Assembly (NCBI GenBank): GCA_027717595.1
Contig: JALLOF010000014.1
Span: 1 to 46,101 of the forward strand
Source of the DNA: Nitrospinae bacterium AH_259_B05_G02_I21
GTDB lineage: Bacteria > JADFOP01
Direction: 5' to 3'
DNA: 46,101 nucleotides
This document shows positions 32,245-42,189 of the stretch, in pieces. The position numbers and the translations under genes are program-made. The notes below the pieces were generated by a model. It did no database searches, was not told the DNA's origin, and saw nothing but the letters and a program-made list of their open reading frames with translations. Each line of letters starts with the position of its first letter. Within the stretch, counting starts at the first letter, position 1.

Positions 32245-34083
32245 CTAAGAGTCGAGAATCTCGGAGAAGGGGCGATCCTTCAGGGCCGCCTGGAGAGCCG
32301 CATCCATGATGCGCTCGGCGAGGGGCCTGGTAGCGGCGTTGAGCCGTTCAATCTCGTCCCTCAGCCGACGGTGGTCGAGGCCGGCCTTGGCCTCTTCCAG
32401 CCGTGAGACGGCCTCTTCGATGGCCGAGCGCTCCTCGGCCGGAATCTCAACCTCATCAGTGGCCAGGGCCCTTGCCGTGGCATTGAGGATTGTGTCGGCC
32501 TCGCTGCGGGTCTCGATGAGCAGCCTGGTGGAGAGATCGGCTTCAGCGTGCTCTATGCTATCCTTGAGCATCCTCTCCACCTCGTCCTCCGTGAGTCCGT
32601 AGGAAGGAGCAACCTCTATCGTTTGGGCTTTGCCGCTCCGCTGATCGCGGGCAGTGACGTCTAGGATGCCGTTGGCGTCGATGTGAAAAGTCACCTCAAT
32701 GCGGGGCACACCTGCTGGCTGGGGCGCGATGCCCCTAAGAGTGAATCGGGCGAGGCTTCGGCAGTCGCGAGCCAGCTCCCGCTCGCCTTGAAGGACGTGA
32801 ATTTCGACGTTTACCTGACCATCGAGGAAGGTGGTGAAGGCCTCGGTCGCCCGCGTGGGAATTGTAGTATTTCGGGGGATGAGCGTACTCACCACGCCGC
32901 CCATGGTCTCGATACCGAGCGATAGGGGTGTTATATCGAGCAGGAGCAGCTCTTGGTTGTTCCCCGCAAGAATGTCTGCCTGAATGGCCGCCCCCAAGGC
33001 AACGACCTCCTCCGGATTCAGCTCGCCGTGGGGCTCACGACCGAAGGTCTCTGCCACGGTCCGGCGCACCATGGGCACCCGTGTGGAGCATCCGACCAGG
33101 AGGACCTCATCAATTTCCTCAGGTGTGAGACGGGCATCCTCCAAAGCCTGGAGGCATGGGCGAACGGTCTTTTGAACGAGGTCGCCCACAAGAGCCTCAA
33201 ATTCTGCCCGTGTAAGGAGCCGGCGGTAGTCGAGGTCGCTCCCTAGCCCTTCGCCCTCGATAACAATCTCTGTCTCTTCGGCCTCGGACAAGGCCACTTT
33301 AGCCTCCTCGGCAGCCGTCCGAACCCGCTCGAGGACCTCCGCCCGACTTCGGAGGCCCTGGCCACCGGTAGCCTCAACCTCATTGAGGATGAGCTCCATG
33401 AGCCCGTAGTCGAGGTCGTCGCCGCCGAGCATCGTATCGCCGCTCGTTGAGAGCACCTCGAAGATGCCGTCCTTGAGCTTGAGGATGGAGATGTCGAACG
33501 TGCCTCCGCCCAGATCGTAGACCGCGACAATCCCGTCGTGGCGCTGCTGGAGCCCATAGGCCAGGCACGCCGCCGTCGGCTCGTTGACAATGCGAAGGAC
33601 CTCCAGGCCGGCGAGTTTGCCCGCGTCCTTCGTGGCCTGCCGCTGGGCATCGTTGAAGTAGGCCGGGACGGTGATGACTGCCTTGGTCACGGTCTCCCCA
33701 AAGAAGATCTCGGCCCGGGTCTTCAATTCCCGAAGAATCATGGCGGAAAGCTCCGGGGGCGTGTAGTCTCTCTCGGCCACCTTGATCCGGACAATTTCCT
33801 GCTCGTTGCCGGAGATGTGGAACGGCAGGTAGGCGAGATCAGAGGAGAGATCCTCGATCCCCTTGCCCATGAACCGCTTCACCGAGTAGACGGTGGATTT
33901 CACCCGGGTGATGCGTCGGGCCTTCGCTCGCTCTCCGATTACAGGTCGGCCGTCCTCGAAGCTGATGACCGAAGGGACCAATTTGCTGCCGTCGGGGCCT
34001 ACGATGACCCGCGGGATGCGCCCGTCCATATAGGCCACAAGGCTGTTGGTGGTCCCTAGATCGATGCCAACGATGTGACTCAT
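32245..34083 (-). CDS. hscA: Fe-S assembly Hsp70 chaperone HscA
   Basis: About 612 residues from the ATG at 34083; an in-frame GTG lies 15 bases upstream. The N-terminal ATPase domain begins [18 protein letters not shown] and includes the phosphate-binding segments [35 protein letters not shown] and [11 protein letters not shown]. The substrate-binding domain starts near [19 protein letters not shown] and ends in a helical lid. Position between hscB and fdx identifies it as HscA rather than DnaK. It releases clusters from IscU by binding its LPPVK motif, which is present in the IscU here. Confidence 0.95.
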   Translation of the reverse strand: MSHIVGIDLGTTNSLVAYMDGRIPRVIVGPDGSKLVPSVISFEDGRPVIGERAKARRITRVKSTVYSVKRFMGKGIEDLSSDLAYLPFHISGNEQEIVRIKVAERDYTPPELSAMILRELKTRAEIFFGETVTKAVITVPAYFNDAQRQATKDAGKLAGLEVLRIVNEPTAACLAYGLQQRHDGIVAVYDLGGGTFDISILKLKDGIFEVLSTSGDTMLGGDDLDYGLMELILNEVEATGGQGLRSRAEVLERVRTAAEEAKVALSEAEETEIVIEGEGLGSDLDYRRLLTRAEFEALVGDLVQKTVRPCLQALEDARLTPEEIDEVLLVGCSTRVPMVRRTVAETFGREPHGELNPEEVVALGAAIQADILAGNNQELLLLDITPLSLGIETMGGVVSTLIPRNTTIPTRATEAFTTFLDGQVNVEIHVLQGERELARDCRSLARFTLRGIAPQPAGVPRIEVTFHIDANGILDVTARDQRSGKAQTIEVAPSYGLTEDEVERMLKDSIEHAEADLSTRLLIETRSEADTILNATARALATDEVEIPAEERSAIEEAVSRLEEAKAGLDHRRLRDEIERLNAATRPLAERIMDAALQAALKDRPFSEILDS

Positions 34084-34100
34084 ATCGGGTCTATCCACTC

Positions 34101-34802
34101 TCAGGAACCAGGACGCGGCTCACCTGCCAGAGCGGCCGATAGGTCCCGGATGGTCGTTGTGAGATAACTACGATGATGAAGAAGCTCCCGTAAGCGCTTG
34201 AGCAATGAGGCCTTGGCCTCTTCTGAGCCTTCTTCCGCCACGAGACGGTCCCAGAGTTCGAAGGCCTCGTGGAGCTCGGTCTCTGTTGCCTCCCGGCGGG
34301 CCTCAAGGGAGCGGTGAACCTCCTTTAGAAAGTCCTTCAGGGCCCCTCGTTCGGCTCCTGCTGAACCTCGGTAGGCCTCCACTATCTCCTCGATCTCGAT
34401 CAGCTGACTAAGGAGCTCTGCTGGCGGCTGGTCCCGGTGCTCCTGCGGGGAGCTTGTCTCAAGTTCAAGGAGGTATTCCGTTCGGGCGATGGGGTCTCGC
34501 AAAGTACGGTATGCAACGTTGACCACGGCCGCTCGTTCTTCGGCAATCTGGCGTTCCTTGGGGCTTCGGCTCTGATAGTGGTCCGGGTGAACCTGGCGGC
34601 TCAGCGCGTAGAAGGCCTCCTCCAGTCTCTCCGGCTCCAGACTCATCCTCTTGGCGTCGAGCCCCAAAATGCTGAAGTAATTGGACTGGGGCGGCACGGG
34701 CAAAATCGTTGCGCAGTCTGGGCAGAAGGGTTTCCCTCCGGTGGGTTGGTAACAGGACCAGCAGAGGTGATCCGTGTGCTTATTGGTCTCGATGGTGGCC
34801 AT
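34101..34802 (-). CDS. hscB: Fe-S assembly co-chaperone HscB with N-terminal zinc finger
   Basis: About 233 residues from the ATG at 34802, which overlaps the iscU 3' end by 23 bp; the frame is open upstream but runs inside iscU. The N-terminus has two CxxC pairs (CWSC at 14-17, CPDC at 27-30), as in eukaryotic HSC20 and some bacterial HscB. The J domain has the essential HPD in [11 protein letters not shown] (residues 72-74), followed by the IscU-binding helical domain. It delivers IscU to HscA and stimulates its ATPase. Confidence 0.93.
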   Translation of the reverse strand: MATIETNKHTDHLCWSCYQPTGGKPFCPDCATILPVPPQSNYFSILGLDAKRMSLEPERLEEAFYALSRQVHPDHYQSRSPKERQIAEERAAVVNVAYRTLRDPIARTEYLLELETSSPQEHRDQPPAELLSQLIEIEEIVEAYRGSAGAERGALKDFLKEVHRSLEARREATETELHEAFELWDRLVAEEGSEEAKASLLKRLRELLHHRSYLTTTIRDLSAALAGEPRPGS

Positions 34803-35202
34803 GAGTTTCGTTGCCTGCCTGATCGGTCTTCTTCTTGTAATCAGCAATGGCGGCCTTAATGGCGTCTTCGGCCAGCACCGAGCAGTGAATCTTGACAGGC
34901 GGAAGGCTCAGCTCGCTTACGATCTCGGTGTTCTTGATGGCGAGGGCCTCCTCGATGCTCTTGCCCTTGACCCACTCGGTGATGAGGCTTGAGGAGGCGA
35001 TGGCGCTGCCGCAACCGAAGGTCTTGAACCGGGCCTCTTCGATAACCTCGGTCTTTTCGTTCACCTTAATCTGGAGCTTCATCACGTCCCCGCATTCGGG
35101 AGCGCCCACGATGCCCGTGCCTACACCCTGCTCACTCTTGGAGAAAGAACCGACGTTGCGGGGGTTTTTGTAGTGGTCGATGACCTTGTCGCTGTATGCC
35201 AT
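34780..35202 (-). CDS. iscU: Fe-S scaffold protein IscU
   Basis: A 140-residue protein from the ATG at 35202 (GGAGACGG upstream). Cluster ligands are Cys37 (GAPECGDV), Cys64 (FGCGSAIASSS) and Cys107 (KIHCSVLAEDA), with Asp39 and His106 beside them. LPPVK at residues 100-104 is the HscA recognition motif. The last dozen residues ([13 protein letters not shown]) form a His-containing tail beyond the usual end and overlap the start of hscB, so the two are translationally coupled. Confidence 0.96.
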   Translation of the reverse strand: MAYSDKVIDHYKNPRNVGSFSKSEQGVGTGIVGAPECGDVMKLQIKVNEKTEVIEEARFKTFGCGSAIASSSLITEWVKGKSIEEALAIKNTEIVSELSLPPVKIHCSVLAEDAIKAAIADYKKKTDQAGNETHGHHRDQ

Positions 35203-35224
35203 AGCCGTCTCCGTCTTGTCTGCC

Positions 35225-36451
35225 TTACGTCTGCCACTGGACAGACGAGAGGTCGATCCCCTCCTTGGCCATCTCGTAGAGGGGCGACATCTCTCGAAGC
35301 CGCTCCACCGTTTCCTTAACTCTCTTGATGACGTAATCGACCTCCTCTTCGGTGTTGAACCGGCCCAATCCGAAGCGGATGGAGGAGTGGGCCAGCTCGT
35401 CGCCAACCCCAAGGGCCCTTAGCACGTAAGATGGCTCCAGCGTGGCCGAGGTACAGGCGCTGCCGCTGGAGACGGCAATCTCGTTGAGGCCCATCATCAG
35501 GCTTTCGCCCTCCACGTAGGCGAACGACAGATTGCACGTGCCCGGAAGGCGCCGATCGGGGTGGCCGTTGAGGTAGACCTCCTCTAGATGGGAAAGGATG
35601 CCAGACTGGAGCCGGTCCCTCAGCGCCCGAATCCGCTCGGCCCCCGCTTCCATCTCCTGGTAAGCCAGCTCGCAAGCCGCTCCGAACCCAACGATGCCCG
35701 GCACGTCAAGGGTGCCGCTGCGCATGCCACGCTCGTGGCCGCCGCCGTCCATCATCGGGGAGAGCCGCACCCGGGGGTCTCGGCCCCTGACGTAGAGCGC
35801 GCCCACACCCTTGGGGCCATACATCTTGTGGGCGCTCAGGCTCACAAGATCCGTCCCCCAGGCTTTTACATCGACAGTTATTTTGCCCAATGCCTGGGCC
35901 GCGTCGCTGTGGAACAGCACTCCCCGCTCCTTGGCGATCCGGCCGATCTCCGAAACCGGCTGTAACACCCCAATCTCGTTGTTGGCCGCCATGATGGAGA
36001 TGAGAATCGTCGTCTCCCTGAGCGCACGCCGCACGTCGTCCGGGTCTACCAACCCGTCTCGGTCAACCGGCAGATAGGTGATCTCGAAGCCCTGCCGCTC
36101 GAGACGCTTGGCCGAATCTAGCACCGCTTTGTGCTCGGTCACCTGGGTGATGATGTGATCGCCCTTCTCTTGATACATCTCGGCCACGCCCTTCAAAGCG
36201 AGGTTGTCGCTCTCGGTCGCCCCACTGGTGAATACAATCTCCTTAAGAGCAGCGCCGATGAGCCGGGCTATCTGCTCACGGGCCCGCTCGACGGCCTCCT
36301 CGGCCCGCCAGCCGAAGGCGTGGATGCGGCTGGCCGCGTTGCCGAACTCCTCGCAGAAGTAGGGCAGCATCGCCTCCAGGACCCTGGGGTTCATTGGCGT
36401 CGTGGCATTATTATCCATGTAGATTGGCGCGTTCACGGTGTTCGGTGCCAT
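35225..36451 (-). CDS. iscS: Cysteine desulfurase IscS
   Basis: A 408-residue PLP enzyme. It shows [12 protein letters not shown] at the N-terminus, [14 protein letters not shown], the cofactor-binding TEHKAV, the PLP lysine Lys209 in [12 protein letters not shown], and the catalytic Cys333 in [17 protein letters not shown] on a long mobile loop, as in group I IscS. It extracts sulfur from cysteine for IscU and other acceptors. It is the first isc gene here, and no IscR gene precedes it; it lies just 21 bp downstream of the Idr-like catalytic subunit gene, so transcription may read through from that operon. Confidence 0.96.
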   Translation of the reverse strand: MAPNTVNAPIYMDNNATTPMNPRVLEAMLPYFCEEFGNAASRIHAFGWRAEEAVERAREQIARLIGAALKEIVFTSGATESDNLALKGVAEMYQEKGDHIITQVTEHKAVLDSAKRLERQGFEITYLPVDRDGLVDPDDVRRALRETTILISIMAANNEIGVLQPVSEIGRIAKERGVLFHSDAAQALGKITVDVKAWGTDLVSLSAHKMYGPKGVGALYVRGRDPRVRLSPMMDGGGHERGMRSGTLDVPGIVGFGAACELAYQEMEAGAERIRALRDRLQSGILSHLEEVYLNGHPDRRLPGTCNLSFAYVEGESLMMGLNEIAVSSGSACTSATLEPSYVLRALGVGDELAHSSIRFGLGRFNTEEEVDYVIKRVKETVERLREMSPLYEMAKEGIDLSSVQWQT

Positions 36452-36472
36452 CCCCTTAGCTCTAGGTTACTG

Positions 36473-39148
36473 TTATGCAATATCCCGCCGCGCAAATGAC
36501 ATTTCCTCCAACGACCGCTTGTAGGGTGACTCGCCGGTCTTTCGAACCCGGCCCATCCCAAGCTTGAAGCGATAGTTGTTCGTAAGGGGGTCGACCACCC
36601 GCGCAACTAAACTGTTGGCCGGCTGCTTGGGGTCGAGGAAGTACATCCATGCCACGCCCTTGCGGACCGCTGGGGTGACTAAGGCCACGGCGTTAATCCT
36701 GGCCTTGGTCAGCTTTATGTGGCCTGCCTTCATCAGCTCCGTAAAGGTGAAGTCGTTGGGTTGGACGCCGTAGAACCCACTGACTTGGACCGGAACGCGA
36801 TCGTTTTCGGCAGCCACCCAATCCCCGCTTTCGATGCCCCGTGCCTCGGCGTCCTCCGGGTGGATTTCCATGAAGTTGACCGGCCATCGCTCGGTGATGT
36901 ATGGCCGCCGCTCCATATCGTCGTAACCCGACTGCCAAATCTCGTTGATGCGGCCGTTGGTGATCCATAGCTCATCGCCCTTCGGCTTAAACCACTCGTA
37001 AAAGTCGGAAAAGAGACTCCAGGGAGACTTGATGAAATTGGCCTTGCCCGTTTGGGATTTAAAGGCTGTGAGGAACTTGGGCCAGATTGTGGGCCCCTCG
37101 GGCCCGCCCTCGGGCAGTTTCAGGGTGGAGTCGTGGAGTCGCTTCGTGCCAACGAGCTTTCCGTCTTCGTACCTGATAGGGCATTGGATACCTTCGGTCC
37201 CCATGCTCCTAAGCAGCTCATGGGCCCTCATCCCCTTCTTTTTGGCGAGCCAGACCAGGGGGTAATAGTCCGTGCGGGAGCCGCGCCCGAAGCGGGCCGA
37301 TTCCTCGAAGACTTCGTTGGAGTCCTTCCAGTTGAATCCCTTAGAGCCCATCTTCTTGGCAAACTGGGCCGCAATCCACCAATCAGGCTTCGACTCCCCA
37401 GGCGCATCGTAGAACTTGGAATAAAGGCGAATTCTCCTCTCGCCGTTGGACCGGGTGAAGTCCTCTTCTCCCCACGTAGCCGCCGGCAGCACCAGGTCTG
37501 CATACTTCGTACCCAGCGGCTGGCGTAGATAGATATCCTGGAAAACGAGCATCATCCCGCCGTTGTCGACACGCTGCTTGAGAACCTCGACGGCATGCTT
37601 TGCATCTTTCCGCCTGATTTGATGCGGATTGGCAACAGTGCTGCGTTTGAAAGTCTCCTCCATGGCCTGAGAGGCCGTCATGGAACCAACCCATGTAGTG
37701 CCAATGCACCAGCAGAACCGCACATTGCCCGCCTCGACCCACCTGTCGAGGTCGAGAGATTTACGGCGACGGCCCGGGTACTTCTCCGGCGACTTCTCCA
37801 TGGGATAGCGGCCCCCTTTACGGCCTCCCCTCTGGTGGCCGCCGAAACGGGAGACCATCTGGCCCGGCCTGTTGCCCGCCCCGCAAAGCAATGCCAAGGA
37901 GCCGATCGAGGCGGTGTTGAGGTAATTGTTGGACCAGTAGTTGCCCTTCTCGATTCCGATCGAGGTCTTAGGGCGCGACCCGTCTGGCCGCGGCTTGGCC
38001 ATCATCTCCGCCGCCCGGACGATGTCGCCCCTGGGGACCCCAGTGATTTTCTCCGCGACATCGAGCTTCGACTCCTCCTGAGCCAGGATCCACTCCTTGT
38101 AGTCCTTAAAGCCCTTGGTCTCGAGCTTGCCCCAGGTGGTCCGCCACTGCCACTGCGTGTTCCGGGTGCCCTGGCCAAAGCCGGAGTCAGTGCCCCACTT
38201 ATTGTTGGTGAACTGGGCGATCCACTCCTTATCTTCCCATCCGTTCTCCAAGATGACCCGGGCTATGGCCATGTGAAGCACGGTATCAGTTCCGGGAATA
38301 AGCCATAGGTGCAGTCCCCCCGTGGCCTCGGCATGAGCCACGCCCGTCGTCTTGCGCGGGAGGGCGTAGATCAATTTCATATTGTGCGTGTTAATTCCTT
38401 TAAGAATCCAATGGGTGAAGATGACCGTTTTGGTCTCATAAGGATCGGTCCCTGAGATGTAGAGGACGTCGGCCAGGGACCAGTCTTCGTATGAAGCGGA
38501 GAAGTTGTCGAACCCCACATCCCGGAACCCCGGGGTGTCGGGCGCCACGGACGGATTGTCATGAAAGGCAAAAGCCGGTGTCTTGATGTAGCTAAAGGCC
38601 AGCTTGGTCAAGGCGAAAGTGTTTTCATAATAATGGTAGGAAAACATCTTCATGGCCCAGGCATGGACGCCTTGCGTGTCGAGTACGTGCTTAGAGACCT
38701 TGGCCATAATGTCAAAGGCAGTATCCCACGAAACCGGTGTCAGCTTCCCCCCCACCCGAAGGAGAGGACGCTGCAGGCGATCCTTAGTTGGCGTTTCGGG
38801 GTTAAAGACCTTTTGGGCGATACAGCCCCCGCGGATGCTGTGAGTCCCGCCAACATTGACCACCTTGCTATCGCCGTCTGGAATGACGACAACGTTTTGA
38901 AGGCGTCCGTCGGCCCTCACCACGTTGTGCATATTGGGGCTAACCCACTTACCGCTCAGCGGCGAGACGGGAAAATCTACGCCCAGTGCGTTTTCTTTGG
39001 CCTTGAGCCCCCCCTCCTTGCCCACCGGCCAGCGGTAGACCTTATACCCGCACGCCACAATGCAATAGTCGCAGGCCGTGGTGAACACCTTCGCATCAGG
39101 CGGTGGCAAGGGGACCTTGTCCTGCCGTTTGTATTTCCGTTCCGACAT
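36473..39148 (-). CDS. idrA: Molybdopterin oxidoreductase of the arsenite oxidase family, iodate reductase (IdrA)-like catalytic subunit
   Basis: An 891-residue protein aligning along its length with AioA. The [3Fe-4S] ligands are CDYCIVAC (Cys26, 29, 33), with Ser104 in HSIRGG at the fourth position as in AioA. AioA's substrate-site residues His195, Arg419 and His423 appear to match His196, Arg434 and His438 (RFGGH), but Glu203 aligns with Asp204. It is longer than typical AioA, with an extra Trp-rich segment near residues 315-345. It has no signal peptide of its own; export would rely on the Tat signal of the Rieske partner. GGAGG precedes the ATG. Two neighbouring di-haem peroxidases, and the lack of aioXSR, favour an iodate-reductase-type role over arsenite oxidation. 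Substrate is not proven. Confidence 0.82.
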   Translation of the reverse strand: MSERKYKRQDKVPLPPPDAKVFTTACDYCIVACGYKVYRWPVGKEGGLKAKENALGVDFPVSPLSGKWVSPNMHNVVRADGRLQNVVVIPDGDSKVVNVGGTHSIRGGCIAQKVFNPETPTKDRLQRPLLRVGGKLTPVSWDTAFDIMAKVSKHVLDTQGVHAWAMKMFSYHYYENTFALTKLAFSYIKTPAFAFHDNPSVAPDTPGFRDVGFDNFSASYEDWSLADVLYISGTDPYETKTVIFTHWILKGINTHNMKLIYALPRKTTGVAHAEATGGLHLWLIPGTDTVLHMAIARVILENGWEDKEWIAQFTNNKWGTDSGFGQGTRNTQWQWRTTWGKLETKGFKDYKEWILAQEESKLDVAEKITGVPRGDIVRAAEMMAKPRPDGSRPKTSIGIEKGNYWSNNYLNTASIGSLALLCGAGNRPGQMVSRFGGHQRGGRKGGRYPMEKSPEKYPGRRRKSLDLDRWVEAGNVRFCWCIGTTWVGSMTASQAMEETFKRSTVANPHQIRRKDAKHAVEVLKQRVDNGGMMLVFQDIYLRQPLGTKYADLVLPAATWGEEDFTRSNGERRIRLYSKFYDAPGESKPDWWIAAQFAKKMGSKGFNWKDSNEVFEESARFGRGSRTDYYPLVWLAKKKGMRAHELLRSMGTEGIQCPIRYEDGKLVGTKRLHDSTLKLPEGGPEGPTIWPKFLTAFKSQTGKANFIKSPWSLFSDFYEWFKPKGDELWITNGRINEIWQSGYDDMERRPYITERWPVNFMEIHPEDAEARGIESGDWVAAENDRVPVQVSGFYGVQPNDFTFTELMKAGHIKLTKARINAVALVTPAVRKGVAWMYFLDPKQPANSLVARVVDPLTNNYRFKLGMGRVRKTGESPYKRSLEEMSFARRDIA

Positions 39149-39189
39149 AATGTCCTACCTCCTCACCGGAAGACCATAACGGTCTCTAT

Positions 39190-39744
39190 CTACTTTCCCG
39201 TATCAAGGTTATTGCGCTTGCCGTAAACCAGACCCAGAATCCCCGTGGCGTAGATGATATCGCCCCGGACCTCCAAGACGACCTGGGGCAGAGATTCGGT
39301 GGCGTGGCCGGCCACGACCATCCCGTGCCGGGTCATGTCAAAAATGGTCATGTGAAGCGGGCAGGGCCCAAGGACCTTGTCTCGGCTCTTGTACGTCCCG
39401 GCAAGGGGGCCTCCCATGTGGGTGCACAGGGTGCTGAAGGCCACGATATCTTGATCAGCCCCGACGCCTCCCGATGCGGGGGCACCCAATTTCACGAGCA
39501 TGTTCTGGGAATACATATCTTTAAAGGGATAATTGAAGTACCTGGGCGCATCGGTCTTCAAGGCGCTGAGCTTCCCGACCTTTTTCTTGGGGTATTGGGT
39601 CAGCGTGGCCGGGACCGCCTCTGCCCGACCTAGGAGGCCGGGAATCGAGGGCAGAAAGACGGTCGTAAGGGTAACGGTCCCACTGGCCAGCAGAAACTGC
39701 CGCCTGGTCATGCAGGGTCTCTCTTGCGCTTGGTCTGAATTCAT
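39190..39744 (-). CDS. idrB: Rieske [2Fe-2S] subunit, AioB/IdrB-like, Tat-exported
   Basis: A 184-residue protein from the ATG at 39744 (AAAGGGA upstream). The Tat signal is TRRQFLLASG followed by a hydrophobic stretch ending near AEA (residue 43). The Rieske ligands are CTH (107-109) and CPLH (128-131). The two extra cysteines that usually form the Rieske disulfide (CTHxGC, CPCH) are Gly112 and Leu130 here. Family signatures DQDIVAFSTLCTHMGG, TIFDMTRHGMVVAGHATE and IYATGILGLVYG match AioB/IdrB. It passes electrons between the catalytic subunit and periplasmic cytochromes and carries it through the Tat system. Confidence 0.88.
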   Translation of the reverse strand: MNSDQAQERPCMTRRQFLLASGTVTLTTVFLPSIPGLLGRAEAVPATLTQYPKKKVGKLSALKTDAPRYFNYPFKDMYSQNMLVKLGAPASGGVGADQDIVAFSTLCTHMGGPLAGTYKSRDKVLGPCPLHMTIFDMTRHGMVVAGHATESLPQVVLEVRGDIIYATGILGLVYGKRNNLDTGK

Positions 39745-39773
39745 GGTCCCTTTTCCCCTCTCCCCGCAGCTCA

Positions 39774-40925
39774 TCACTTATAGACCGCATATTCGGGAAG
39801 CTTTGGAGGGTTCACGATGATTTGCTCTCCGCTCAAGCTCTCGAGGAACGCCTTTAGCGCCCCCTTTTCGTTTTCAGTGAGATTGAGTGGCTTGATTTTA
39901 TTGGTCTTTGTACTGAACCCGTATAGGCTCTGGATGATATCTTCTCCACCGCCCTTGTTGTAGAACTCGATAACTTCTTCGAGGGTCCTAAAGACCCCAT
40001 TGTGTATATAGGGAGCGGTGTAGACCAGATACCGCAGGGAGGGAGTCCGGAACTTCCCCATATCCTCCTTGCGCTTCATCCGGTAGTAGAGACCCAGGTC
40101 GGTTTTCGTCGTCCGATAGATATCTTCGGTAACCCCCTTGGCGTATTGCTCGTACCGGAAGGTAATCTGGTGCTGGGCGTCCCTCTGGAAGGTGGGATTC
40201 TCCGGCACACCTAAATTGTAGTATTTCTGGTCGGTTAGGAGGGAGCCATTGTGGCACTGGATGCACCCGGCTTTACCCGAAAACAGGGCAAGTCCATTTA
40301 CGGCCTTTGCCGACATCGCCCCCTTGTCGCCTTTCATGTAGCGGTCGAAGGGGGTGTTTCGCTGGACGATGGTCCGCTCGAAGGCGGCGATGGCGCGCCA
40401 GGCGTCCTTGAGGTGAGGACGGTGCGTCCCAAAGACCTCCTTGAACCGCTTGACATATTCGGGAATTTGGAGGAGGCGGGCTTCCATCATATCGCGCTCG
40501 CCGTTGCCCGCCACGGCACCCCTGGCGGCCGTCTCCGCTTGGGCCTCCAAGCTTTTGGAGGAGCCGGCCCAGAACAGTTTGTTGTAGTAGGCCGAATTGA
40601 CAATCGTTTGGCAGTTACGCCAGTGCTTCGTCCCGGGATAGCCGCGACATATGTCCCCCCCGTCCCCCCAGCCCACTTGAGGGACGTGGCAGCTTAGGCA
40701 CGGAGTGCTGGTATCGCCCGAGAGGCGGTTATCAAAGAAGAGCATCTTGCCCAATTCCACTTTGGCGGGTGTCGTGGGATTGTCCGGGGGGGTGGGTACC
40801 GGCCCCAACGGCCCGAGAGACGGGAAGGGTTCTTTCCCCGTGGCGGTGTCAGGCCGGGGCGCCAGGAAGAGACCCAAAACGATAGCCAGGAGCACGGGGA
40901 TGATGATCCAAGATCGCACTCTCAT
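39774..40925 (-). CDS. Di-haem cytochrome c peroxidase (MauG/CcpA family), IdrP-like, second copy
   Basis: A 383-residue protein from the ATG at 40925 (AGAGGAG upstream). A membrane or signal segment occupies residues 5-22. Two haem-binding motifs are CLSCH (76-80) and CIQCH (221-225). Peroxidase-family segments include ELGKMLFFDNRLSGD, AFERTIVQRNTPFDRYMKGD, KFRTPSLRYLVYTAPYIHNG and IEFYNKGGG. It overlaps the Rieske gene region closely and lies 64 bp after the first copy. In iodate reductase clusters two such proteins (IdrP1, IdrP2) are thought to remove peroxide produced by the reductase; which of the two this is cannot be told. Confidence 0.87.
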   Translation of the reverse strand: MRVRSWIIIPVLLAIVLGLFLAPRPDTATGKEPFPSLGPLGPVPTPPDNPTTPAKVELGKMLFFDNRLSGDTSTPCLSCHVPQVGWGDGGDICRGYPGTKHWRNCQTIVNSAYYNKLFWAGSSKSLEAQAETAARGAVAGNGERDMMEARLLQIPEYVKRFKEVFGTHRPHLKDAWRAIAAFERTIVQRNTPFDRYMKGDKGAMSAKAVNGLALFSGKAGCIQCHNGSLLTDQKYYNLGVPENPTFQRDAQHQITFRYEQYAKGVTEDIYRTTKTDLGLYYRMKRKEDMGKFRTPSLRYLVYTAPYIHNGVFRTLEEVIEFYNKGGGEDIIQSLYGFSTKTNKIKPLNLTENEKGALKAFLESLSGEQIIVNPPKLPEYAVYK

Positions 40926-40988
40926 GGGCTTTGCTTCTCCTCTGTCGACGAAACGCTGTTGCGCATCCCCTTTACTATCCAAGCCCGA

Positions 40989-42116
40989 TTAATTCTTTAC
41001 CTTGAGCCAGTTCTTGATAACCTCATACTTCGGTAACTCGGGAACCGTGACGACAACCTCATCGCCGCTTAGACTCTTTAGAAACTCCACCAGGGCTTCC
41101 TTCTCGCTGGCGGTGAGGCGAAGTGGTTTGAGCAAAGGGGTCTTGTTTGGAGCCTTTCCTCCTCCTTTGTTGTAGTACTCTATTACCCCCTCCAGGGAAT
41201 TCAGGGTCCCGTTATGCATGTATGGAGCCGTCCGAGTAGCCTCCCGTAGCGTGGGGGTTACGAACTTTCCCTTGTCCGCCTCGACCTTCGAAACGGTGTA
41301 ATAGCCCACGTCCTCTGTTAGGTGTTCAAACCCTGGAACCCCCATACCCAGAAAGAAGGAGCGCATCCCCACTTGGCGCAAAGGGTTTTTGGCGATCTCT
41401 GGATTGGTCGGCACACCAAGGTTATAGGGTTTACCGTCGGAGAAATAAGCGCCGTTGTGGCACCGGATGCACCCGGCTTTGCCCTTGAATAGGGTCAAGC
41501 CTTTTTTCGCATTGCTGGACAATGCTCTCTTGTCCCCTTTCATGTACTTGTCGAAGGGGACGTTCCGGGAGACCAGGGTCTTCTCAAAGTCGCGGATTGA
41601 GTTGCGGATTTTCCCGAAAGACGGCTCCGAATTCCAAGCGTTCTTGAACATCTTGACGTATTCTGGGATCTGCTTGATCCGCTCCTGCATGAGGCGCCCG
41701 TCCATGTTCATGAAGTGGCTTTCGGTGAGGTGGTCCCTGACGTGCGTTTCAAATGGGTCGGAGGAGAGACGGCCATCCCAGAATAAGACCTCGGCGTGGA
41801 CGGCGTTTAGGACGGTCTTGGCGTTTCGGAAGTATTCGGAACCCGGGTACGCTCTGGATAGCGGGAGGCCGTCGGTCCAACCTTTGGTCGGCAAGTGACA
41901 GCTGGCGCAGCTGAGAGCGGTATCGCCCGAGAGCCGGTTATCGAAGAAGAGATACCGCCCCAGCTCAACCCTCGCCGAATCAGGTTGTTTCAGGTCTGGA
42001 AGCGGGCCGAGAGGAGAATACTTCTCGGCCCCCCAGGCAGCGCTCCCGCCAAGCAGTGCCACCATGCAGGCGGCCACAACCAGTCGCCCAAGCAGGAACC
42101 TCTGGAAGATCCTCAT
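40989..42116 (-). CDS. Di-haem cytochrome c peroxidase (MauG/CcpA family), IdrP-like, first copy
   Basis: A 375-residue protein from the ATG at 42116; the open frame upstream overlaps the small membrane gene and is not coding. The Sec signal is residues 1-29, with a likely cleavage after AWG-A. Haem motifs are CASCH (70-74) and CIRCH (216-220). Conserved segments match those of its neighbour (ELGRYLFFDNRLSGD, DFEKTLVSRNVPFDKYMKGD, KFVTPTLREATRTAPYMHNG). The two copies clearly arose by an old duplication. It reduces hydrogen peroxide with electrons from cytochrome c, or passes electrons to the Rieske-molybdoenzyme pair. Confidence 0.87.
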   Translation of the reverse strand: MRIFQRFLLGRLVVAACMVALLGGSAAWGAEKYSPLGPLPDLKQPDSARVELGRYLFFDNRLSGDTALSCASCHLPTKGWTDGLPLSRAYPGSEYFRNAKTVLNAVHAEVLFWDGRLSSDPFETHVRDHLTESHFMNMDGRLMQERIKQIPEYVKMFKNAWNSEPSFGKIRNSIRDFEKTLVSRNVPFDKYMKGDKRALSSNAKKGLTLFKGKAGCIRCHNGAYFSDGKPYNLGVPTNPEIAKNPLRQVGMRSFFLGMGVPGFEHLTEDVGYYTVSKVEADKGKFVTPTLREATRTAPYMHNGTLNSLEGVIEYYNKGGGKAPNKTPLLKPLRLTASEKEALVEFLKSLSGDEVVVTVPELPKYEVIKNWLKVKN

Positions 42117-42189
42117 CTTTCTTTTACCCTCTGGGTGATAAGTCGTATCCGCATGGTTGTTCGCCACCCGACGCCTAGTTACGCTACAG

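Noticed and set aside
31879-36451. Possibility that the hscA-type gene is general DnaK
   Set aside because: It lies between hscB and fdx, and the IscU here has the LPPVK motif; no grpE or dnaJ is next to it.
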